A stretch of 11,236 nucleotides of DNA from Promethearchaeota archaeon (GTDB lineage Archaea > Asgardarchaeota > Lokiarchaeia > Sigyniarchaeales > SOKP01). Below are positions 6,276 to 11,236 of the stretch, in pieces. Positions within the stretch are counted from its first letter, which is position 1; each line of letters opens with the position of its first letter. A program made the translations under genes and the position numbers. Under the pieces are notes generated by a model, which saw only the letters and a list, made by a program, of their open reading frames with translations, did no database searches and was not told the DNA's origin. The stretch is from the NCBI GenBank assembly GCA_019894815.1, contig JAGXNU010000045.1:1-11236 (forward strand), given 5' to 3'.

Positions 6276-7040
6276 TTATTTATTTACCTTTTTTAATTGC
6301 CTTTTCAGCTTGATGAAAAATTCTGGAGTAGATAATTGAAAAGGAATGGGATATCTTGTACCAGCCTTATGGGTTTTTTCCATTCCTTCTATTATTTCAT
6401 TTACTATCTTGAAAGGAATGGAAGCAATTAAATCAGTATCTAATGCCATGCCAAATCTACGATCACCAAGACAAGGAAAAGCAACTTGAAGCTCCCCGGT
6501 AATTATGGCATTCGAGATAGTCTCTGCACATACTCCATCACAAAATGTCGACATTGTTATTTTACCACCCTTATTCCATAAATATCCTTGAATGATTCGC
6601 ATGATTTGCGCTGAATTTCCCCAAATCATGATTAGATCTGGTTCAAAATCAATTCTATTTAATGCTCCTGCAACGATAGCATTAAACTTCCCAGGAGGGA
6701 TATTTGGCATTGAAGCAGCGGTTTTTTTAGCAGCCTCTTTAGTGGAATTATATCTTCCTATAAAAAAAGCACCTTCTTCGAAGAGCTTATTTCTTTCTTC
6801 AAATCCTAATGCTATATCCGCAAGAGGACAGATATTGTCATCTTTTATGCATCCCATCGTCCAAGCATAGTATCTAGCATAACTGAAGATTTGGCAGAGA
6901 GCAACTTCTTTATCCGGCTTTTTCAAGAATTTAATATCATTGAATTCTTCGGGGTTCCTTAGTAATTTTACTGCAACTGGGAATGTAGCTAACCTAAGAT
7001 ATTTATTTAGTTTTTCATCTGTTTCTTCGTATTTACCCAT
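6276..7040 (-). CDS. DUF169 family protein (COG2043)
   Basis: 254 residues matching the uncharacterised archaeal/anaerobe DUF169 family: LATFPVAVKLL near the start (17-27), CQIFSYARYYAWTMGC (49-64), ICPLADIALGF (70-80), FNAIVAGALNRIDFEPDLIMI (119-139), and CLGDRRFGMALDTDLIASIP (190-209). Six cysteines (49, 64, 71, 167, 171, 190) sit in or next to the conserved blocks, so a metal or Fe-S site is possible. There is no signal peptide or membrane span. The family has no settled function and often neighbours redox and CoA-ester genes in anaerobes. It lies 29 bases after the flavin reductase and 85-90 bases before the alpha subunit. The ATG at 7040 has only a weak GTGGT upstream. Confidence 0.82.
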   Translation of the reverse strand: MGKYEETDEKLNKYLRLATFPVAVKLLRNPEEFNDIKFLKKPDKEVALCQIFSYARYYAWTMGCIKDDNICPLADIALGFEERNKLFEEGAFFIGRYNSTKEAAKKTAASMPNIPPGKFNAIVAGALNRIDFEPDLIMIWGNSAQIMRIIQGYLWNKGGKITMSTFCDGVCAETISNAIITGELQVAFPCLGDRRFGMALDTDLIASIPFKIVNEIIEGMEKTHKAGTRYPIPFQLSTPEFFIKLKRQLKKVNK

Positions 7041-7069
7041 ATTTATTCTACCACTTTTACGATTTTTAA

Positions 7070-8209
7070 TTAATTACCTGTACTAGACTCATGTAATTTA
7101 GCACATCGTAAACCAGGAGTAACTGTCGTGGCTAAACAACCATTGCAGAATATGCAATCTACTTTTTGGCTTCCAATACCTTTCATCCATCTATTAGGAA
7201 GATCTGGTTCTCGGATTAAAGGTCTAGAAAATGACACGAAGTCAGCACTTTCATTAGTTAATATTTGTTCTACTAGATCGAGAGAGTTAATACCTCCAAT
7301 TAGAATTATGGGTATATCAAGAACTCTCTTGAATTCTTTTGCATAAGCTAGATTATAAGCAGGTTCATTCATCGTTCCAATAAAGATTCGACTTTCTGGT
7401 AAGAAGGTTGATTTCCAACCAAGATCTTTCTTTTTTAATTTTGCAACTTCCCATATTCCTCCACTGACTTCAATTGCGGCATATCCTATCTTTTCTAACC
7501 TTTTGGCAACCTCAGTAGATTCACTTATAGTAGTTCCTCCCTCTATAAAATCAACACCATTCATTTTTATAAAGATTGGAAATTCCTTTCCAACCAACTC
7601 AACACTTTTATTATAAATTTCTTCAAGGAACCTAGTTCTATTCTCTATACTACCCCCATAATCATCCGTTCTTTTGTTTATGTAAGGAGAAAGAAATTGA
7701 GTTATGATATATCCATGAGCCCCATGTAACTGCACGGCGTCGAAACCAGCTTCTTTTGCTCTTCTGATTGCTTGGGAGAAAGCATCAACAGTATCTCGTA
7801 TTTCTTCTCTAGTCATTTCGCGTGGCATTTTTCTGGTTAACTTTTCCTCCAGAGCTGAAGGAGCTATTGTATTTTCAAGAAACCTAGATTGACGCCCACA
7901 ATGTGCAATTTGTAAAGCAACCTTACAATTATCTCCATTTTCATGAACTGTTTCAGCAATTCTACTTAATCCAGGTATATAATCATCTCTACTAACTCCA
8001 GTTTGTTTTTCGAACGCTTTACCACTCTCTTGAACATATGCATAACCCGTAATTATTAAACCTACTCCTCCTTTAGCTAAAGTTTTATAAAGTTCGACGT
8101 GCTGATCAGTAACATAACCTTCTTCAGTTGCCATTCCTTCAAATGTTGCTGATCTTACAAATCGATTTTTAATCTCTATTGAACCTATTTTTTTTGGTTT
8201 TGAATACAT
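7070..8209 (-). CDS. NADH:flavin oxidoreductase/old yellow enzyme type reductase with [4Fe-4S] site, lacking FAD/NAD domains
   Basis: 379 residues forming one FMN-binding TIM barrel of the 2,4-dienoyl-CoA reductase/2-enoate reductase branch. Visible are KNRFVRSATFEGMA (14-27), the GGVGLIITGY strand, QIAHCGRQSR (100-109), the proton-donor region LHGAHGYIITQFLSPYINKR (161-180), DDYGGSIENR (182-191), IKMNGVDF, and ADFVSFSRPLIREPDL (322-337). The C-terminus holds C352-x2-C355-x2-C358-x10-C369, the [4Fe-4S] ligand set of dienoyl-CoA reductase and trimethylamine dehydrogenase. Those enzymes continue for about 280 residues with FAD- and NADH-binding domains. This one stops, so electrons must come from a separate protein, probably the adjacent ferredoxin protein. 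GGTGAT stands 6 bases before the ATG, an ideal archaeal ribosome site. The likely reaction is reduction of an unsaturated (acyl-CoA) substrate. Confidence 0.9.
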   Translation of the reverse strand: MYSKPKKIGSIEIKNRFVRSATFEGMATEEGYVTDQHVELYKTLAKGGVGLIITGYAYVQESGKAFEKQTGVSRDDYIPGLSRIAETVHENGDNCKVALQIAHCGRQSRFLENTIAPSALEEKLTRKMPREMTREEIRDTVDAFSQAIRRAKEAGFDAVQLHGAHGYIITQFLSPYINKRTDDYGGSIENRTRFLEEIYNKSVELVGKEFPIFIKMNGVDFIEGGTTISESTEVAKRLEKIGYAAIEVSGGIWEVAKLKKKDLGWKSTFLPESRIFIGTMNEPAYNLAYAKEFKRVLDIPIILIGGINSLDLVEQILTNESADFVSFSRPLIREPDLPNRWMKGIGSQKVDCIFCNGCLATTVTPGLRCAKLHESSTGN

Positions 8210-8215
8210 GTTAAT

Positions 8216-8221
8216 ATCACC
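8216..8221 (-). promoter_or_regulatory. Consensus archaeal Shine-Dalgarno GGTGAT
   Basis: The minus strand reads AAGGTGATATTAACATG, with GGTGAT exactly 6 bases before the reductase ATG at 8209. This is the full complement of the archaeal 16S tail and supports both the start choice and an archaeal host. Confidence 0.7.
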
Positions 8222-8236
8222 TTAAAATTTTAATTT

Positions 8237-9346
8237 TTATTTTTTTTGAGCGATCTTTCTTTCCATTATTTTATCAAACAGATCATCCATGGTGGGAAAA
8301 GGAGTAAACTGTCTATCTTTTTTGTGAAGTTTAATTGCTTCAGAAGGACATTTAGCCACGCAATTTCCACAACCTATGCAGCGTTTTTGCTTTATTTTAG
8401 CAAAGTCATCAACAAGTTTTATTGCTTCCATTGGGCAAATTTCAATGCAAGTTTCACATCCAGTACAATATTCTGTATTGACTTCTGCGTAGTAGTTAGA
8501 TATCATCATCTTACCCGGATTGGGAATCTTTAAAAACCTCGATAACCCCTCACAACAACATGAGCAGCAAGAACATAGAAATGTTAATTTTTGGGAGTTA
8601 TCTGCTTGAAGTACTAATCCTTCTTCCTGATTTTGTTTTAAAATGTCAATCGCTTCTTCTTTAGTTATTTCACGACCCCACTCGTTGTCAATATAAAGTT
8701 TAGCGGCATGACCAAACCCCATGCATACTTCTCTGCGATTAGTAACTTTACAAGGGTCTTCTTCAATATCTTTTAGTTGCTTACAGATGCAATTTGCCAC
8801 CATGTAGGGTCCATCAGTAGTTTTAAATAATTCTTGAACTTTATCGAAATTACTGACATTCGGTTCTAATTCAATGCTTTTTTCTACCGGTATTGTTCTT
8901 AATTGAGCTCCTTTCAGTTTCAAGGTTTCAGGAAGCCATCCCTCGTCGAAATATTCGTGAAAATCTTCAATGAAATCTTTCTTGAGCCGGTTTACTTGAA
9001 ATTCAAAAATGCCCACCATGAGTAAAGCGTTTCCATAATATTTTTGATCTAATTCTCTTTTAGTCATGATAAGACCTTTTCTACCCATTTCATCTAAAAT
9101 ATTTCCTAAATCTTCTTTTGATATATTTTTATCATTTATACGGTTATAAATTGTATCTAATGTTTCGAGGTCTCTTTCCCATCCAAATTGTAAAAGCATG
9201 GCAATTTCTGCTTCTTTATGTGTAAACAATTTTTTTAGCATTCTAATGTCTGAACCAGATTTCGTTGATGGAAATCCAATGGGCATTTTATCGAGATGTT
9301 CTTGTAATTTTCTATAAACATCAATGTCTTCAATGCTAGAAGTCAT
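8237..9346 (-). CDS. Cysteine-rich double [4Fe-4S] ferredoxin protein with wHTH-like N-terminal domain
   Basis: 369 residues, first gene of the operon. Residues about 35-100 (LFTHKEAEIAMLLQF ... ISKEDLGNILDEMGRKGLIM) look like a winged-helix unit. Next comes VGIFEFQVNRLKKDF, a segment typical of a family of uncharacterised 4Fe-4S proteins of anaerobes. Then come two further cysteine clusters, C186, C188, C199, C208 and the dense CSCCSCCC at 258-265. Last are two ferredoxin motifs, CTGCETCIEICP (294-305) and CIGCGNCVAKCP (323-334). That makes 18 cysteines in clusters, enough for three or four metal centres. I infer an electron carrier feeding the neighbouring flavin reductase, whose ATG is 27 bases beyond this gene's stop. 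The wHTH-like part may be structural or may sense redox state. The ATG at 9346 has a weak ribosome site (GAGAT). Confidence 0.82.
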   Translation of the reverse strand: MTSSIEDIDVYRKLQEHLDKMPIGFPSTKSGSDIRMLKKLFTHKEAEIAMLLQFGWERDLETLDTIYNRINDKNISKEDLGNILDEMGRKGLIMTKRELDQKYYGNALLMVGIFEFQVNRLKKDFIEDFHEYFDEGWLPETLKLKGAQLRTIPVEKSIELEPNVSNFDKVQELFKTTDGPYMVANCICKQLKDIEEDPCKVTNRREVCMGFGHAAKLYIDNEWGREITKEEAIDILKQNQEEGLVLQADNSQKLTFLCSCCSCCCEGLSRFLKIPNPGKMMISNYYAEVNTEYCTGCETCIEICPMEAIKLVDDFAKIKQKRCIGCGNCVAKCPSEAIKLHKKDRQFTPFPTMDDLFDKIMERKIAQKK

Positions 9347-9386
9347 ATCTCTTTCTCAAATCCGTAATTTATTAATCCTTTGAAAT

Positions 9387-9428
9387 AAAATTAATTAAAT
9401 AATGGATAATTTCCAAAATTAATTAAAT
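9387..9428. repeat. Two exact 14-bp direct repeats, AAAATTAATTAAAT, 28 bp apart
   Basis: The 14-mer AAAATTAATTAAAT occurs at 9387-9400 and again at 9415-9428. Each copy contains the palindrome TTAATTAA. They lie 41-82 bases upstream of the start of the six-gene minus-strand operon, where an archaeal TATA box and operator would be expected, and just before the remains of the divergent adenosyltransferase gene. Low sequence complexity weakens the case, but the exact match and spacing deserve note. Confidence 0.5.
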
Positions 9429-9431
9429 TAT

Positions 9432-9450
9432 CGTTCTTCAAATGAGAACG
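9432..9450. promoter_or_regulatory. Dyad CGTTCT-N7-AGAACG in the divergent control region
   Basis: CGTTCTTCAAATGAGAACG is a perfect 6-bp inverted repeat around a 7-base centre, directly after the second 14-bp repeat. It has the size and symmetry of a binding site for a dimeric winged-helix repressor. The ATG that would have started the adenosyltransferase (9442) lies inside its centre and right arm. No binding protein can be named. Confidence 0.45.
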
Positions 9451-10028
9451 GAAGGTTAAGTAAAATTCGAAAGCGACTTAATGAAGGCCTTGTTCAAGTT
9501 TATTTTGGTAGGGGCAAAACTACTGTGATTTAGGCCGTAGTGCTTAAAGGTAAGACTACTGCAGCACTTGGTCAAGGTTTTCGAGCAACGGGTCATGGAT
9601 TCAAAGTATATTTAATTCAATTCATGAAAGGTTGGGATCAATATGGTGAAGTAAATGCCATTAAAAACACACCCAATTTTGAAATAAAGCAATTCGGTAC
9701 TCCTGAACTTATTGCGTCACCGGGAGATATTGACTTTGAGGAAGGCAAGAAAGGGTTAGAATTTGCAGAGAAAATCATTACCAGCGATGAATATGATCTT
9801 GTGATTCTTGATGAAATTGGGGTTGCTGTAACATATGAGATATTCCCCGTAGAAGCTGTGTTAGATCTAATCAACAAGAAACCAGAGAAAGTTGAGCTCA
9901 TTTTAACAGGTGGACCTAAAATGCATCCCAAAATAAAGCAACAAGCAGACTTGGTTACAGAAATGAGAATGATTAAGCATTACTTTTCTTCAATGGGTAT
10001 AAATGCGAGATTTGGAATAGAATATTAA
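9442..10028 (+). pseudogene. cobO: Cob(I)alamin adenosyltransferase (CobA/BtuR/CobO type), P-loop interrupted; probable pseudogene
   Basis: The protein would transfer the 5'-deoxyadenosyl group of ATP to cob(I)alamin or a precursor. From 9540 the frame reads KGKTTAALGQGFRATGHG, VYLIQFMKGW, VILDEIGVAVTYEIFP, ELILTGGPKMHP, and ends with the family-typical LVTEMRMIKHYFSSMGINAR and GIEY, so the C-terminus is whole. Upstream in the same frame (9459-9518) comes the proper N-terminus, SKIRKRLNEGLVQVYFGRGK. Between the two, about 30 bases encode TTVI, a TAG stop (9531-9533) and AVVLK, splitting the P-loop GRGKGKTT. That frame has no ATG, GTG or TTG start upstream of the P-loop. The only good ATG (9442, MRTEG) is out of frame by one missing base near 9455. 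A product starting at GTG 9540 (162 residues) would lack most of Walker A. Sequencing error or read-through remain possible. Confidence 0.75.
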
Positions 10029-10089
10029 ACTTAAGAGATATTAATTTTAAGAAAATAAAACTCATATCAATATTAGATTGGTGTTAAGC

Positions 10090-11236
10090 ATGGATAAAAA
10101 GATGAATGTGTTATTTATAATTACAGATGCACAGCGGGCAGATCATTTGGGTTGTTATGGTAACCCAATCGTTAAAACTCCTAATTTAGATCGCCTAGCA
10201 AGTGAAAGTCTGCGATTTACTAACTATTTCTGTACTAATCCAATCTGCATGCCAAACAGAGCTACATTACTAACGGGTTATTATCCAAATGTGCACGGAG
10301 TACGTAGTAACGGTATGATTTTATCGAAAGAGATGCCCACAATCACACAAACATTATCAAAACGAGGATGGCATACCGCATCTATAGGTAAAATCCATCA
10401 TCAATTCTGGATGGCCCCCTTTTCACATAGAACAAAATCTGCTGAAGATATAGTACATTGGGTAAAAAAAGATGTTGGTAAAAATCCTGTAAGAAGTAAT
10501 TTTCCCCTTCCCTATTATGGTTACGAAGAAGTGGATTTAGTAATCGGGAATGGTACTATCTGCTCGGGACATTATATTGAGTGGTTGGAAGAGAAGGCAC
10601 CATCTATTGCTGAAGATGTAAAAAAGCGGTGCCTAAATTATGATTATCTTTTTAGCTTGTATTGTGATGAAATTCCCGAAGAACTCTACAATACAACTTA
10701 TGTTAAAGAAAAAACCCTATCATTCTTAGAAAGGTTTTCTAATGGACATTATGGTGAAAAACCATTTTATTTGCACTGCTCTTTTCCTGATCCTCATTAT
10801 CCAATATTTCCTCCGAAAAAATATCAAGATATGTATAAACCGGAGGATATTGAGCTCCCTTCAAGTTTTGATGATATTGATAACTTACATAATCATGAAT
10901 ATTTAGCTCATCATCTCAAGAATCCTCCATTCAAGAAAGCATTTCTGAGAGAAAGCACGGAGGAGGAAATAAAAAAAATCACGGCATTAACTTACGCATC
11001 AATCTCCTATGTAGATGCTTGTATTGGACAGATATTAGCATCATTAGAAAAGCTGGGATTAGCAGGAAACACAATTGTAATATTTTCCAGTGATCATGGG
11101 GACTTAATGGGCGATCATGGATTATTATTTAAAGGACCTTGTCCTTATAATGGAGTATTACAACTTCCTTTGATTATTAAAGTGCCTGGGAAGACTATTC
11201 CAGGAAGTATTTCTGAATCTTTAATAAGTTCAGTTG
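10090..11236 (+). CDS. Type I sulfatase, 3'-truncated by the window edge
   Basis: 382 codons are open to the end of the window. The start NVLFIITDAQRADHLGCYGN (6-25) is the sulfatase N-terminus, with Asp13 as metal ligand. The active-site motif is C53-M-P-N-R57 followed by ATLLTG, which fits the CxPxR rule for conversion of Cys53 to formylglycine. Further on are SFPDPHYP, and DHGDLMGDHGLLFKG beginning at Asp335-His336, the second metal-binding block with the lysine of the FKG element. No signal peptide is seen, so it is probably cytosolic. The second Asp of the usual TDDQR is Ala (TDAQR). GGTG stands 6 bases before the ATG. The substrate is unknown (sulfated sugar, choline sulfate-like or phosphonate monoester). 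It lies 61 bases after the adenosyltransferase and may share its transcript. Confidence 0.9.
   Translation, partial: MDKKMNVLFIITDAQRADHLGCYGNPIVKTPNLDRLASESLRFTNYFCTNPICMPNRATLLTGYYPNVHGVRSNGMILSKEMPTITQTLSKRGWHTASIGKIHHQFWMAPFSHRTKSAEDIVHWVKKDVGKNPVRSNFPLPYYGYEEVDLVIGNGTICSGHYIEWLEEKAPSIAEDVKKRCLNYDYLFSLYCDEIPEELYNTTYVKEKTLSFLERFSNGHYGEKPFYLHCSFPDPHYPIFPPKKYQDMYKPEDIELPSSFDDIDNLHNHEYLAHHLKNPPFKKAFLRESTEEEIKKITALTYASISYVDACIGQILASLEKLGLAGNTIVIFSSDHGDLMGDHGLLFKGPCPYNGVLQLPLIIKVPGKTIPGSISESLISSV

Noticed and set aside
8246..8533. Plus-strand open frame of 95 codons opposite the ferredoxin protein
   Set aside because: It lies fully within the ferredoxin motif region of the true gene, and its composition (Phe, Ser, Cys runs) reflects the reverse of that gene.
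9481..9528. ATG at 9481 as an alternative start for a short peptide or the adenosyltransferase
   Set aside because: It is in the wrong frame and stops after 15 codons (TGA at 9526-9528).
9531..9533. In-frame TAG as a pyrrolysine codon
   Set aside because: The surrounding ten codons are not part of the family, the P-loop has no known pyrrolysine, and an upstream frameshift also damages the gene. Kept only as a remote alternative.
9638..9931. Minus-strand open frame of 97 codons opposite the adenosyltransferase
   Set aside because: The plus strand carries clear family motifs over the same bases; the antisense peptide has none.
1..11236. CRISPR array, insertion sequence or attachment site
   Set aside because: No spaced repeat series, no transposase or integrase frame and no terminal inverted repeats were found on reading both strands.

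Overview
The window is AT-rich and reads as archaeal. Shine-Dalgarno sites follow the archaeal GGTG/GGTGAT type, there is a membrane-anchored regulator with two winged helices, and many proteins are typical of strict anaerobes (DUF169, FMN/Fe-S enoate-reductase type enzyme, cysteine-rich ferredoxin protein, P-loop cobalamin adenosyltransferase). An Asgard (Lokiarchaeia-like) or similar uncultured sediment archaeon is my best guess, from style rather than from any marker gene.

Layout. (1) 1-80: C-terminal tail of a membrane protein, probably an MFS transporter. (2) 289-1263, plus strand: an intact MeaB/ArgK GTPase, the chaperone of B12-dependent acyl-CoA mutases. (3) 1322-3440, minus strand: two small integral-membrane methyltransferases of the isoprenylcysteine carboxyl methyltransferase/PEMT type. 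The second is tightly coupled to a membrane-bound double-wHTH regulator that starts at a TTG. (4) 3553-9346, minus strand: a six-gene probable operon. In transcription order it holds a cysteine-rich ferredoxin protein with a wHTH-like N-terminus, an FMN/[4Fe-4S] old-yellow-enzyme type reductase, a DUF169 protein, a class I CoA-transferase alpha subunit, a nitroreductase-family flavoprotein and the CoA-transferase beta subunit. (5) 9347-9441: a divergent control region with a 14-bp direct repeat and a CGTTCT/AGAACG dyad. (6) 9442-10028, plus strand: a cob(I)alamin adenosyltransferase gene whose P-loop is interrupted by about 30 extra bases carrying an in-frame TAG. (7) 10090-end, plus strand: a type I sulfatase cut off by the window edge.

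How it may work together. The beta subunit lacks the catalytic glutamate of true CoA-transferases, as known for the ring-opening hydrolase IpdAB. Together with a reductase of the 2-enoate/dienoyl-CoA type, a nitroreductase-fold flavoprotein and a dedicated ferredoxin, the operon looks like a reductive and hydrolytic module for a cyclic or unsaturated acyl-CoA. The substrate cannot be read from sequence. MeaB and the adenosyltransferase at the flanks suggest B12-dependent mutase chemistry nearby, but no mutase is in this window. The most unusual points are the split alpha/beta pair, the missing catalytic Glu, the interrupted adenosyltransferase, and the regulator-like ferredoxin protein at the head of the operon.
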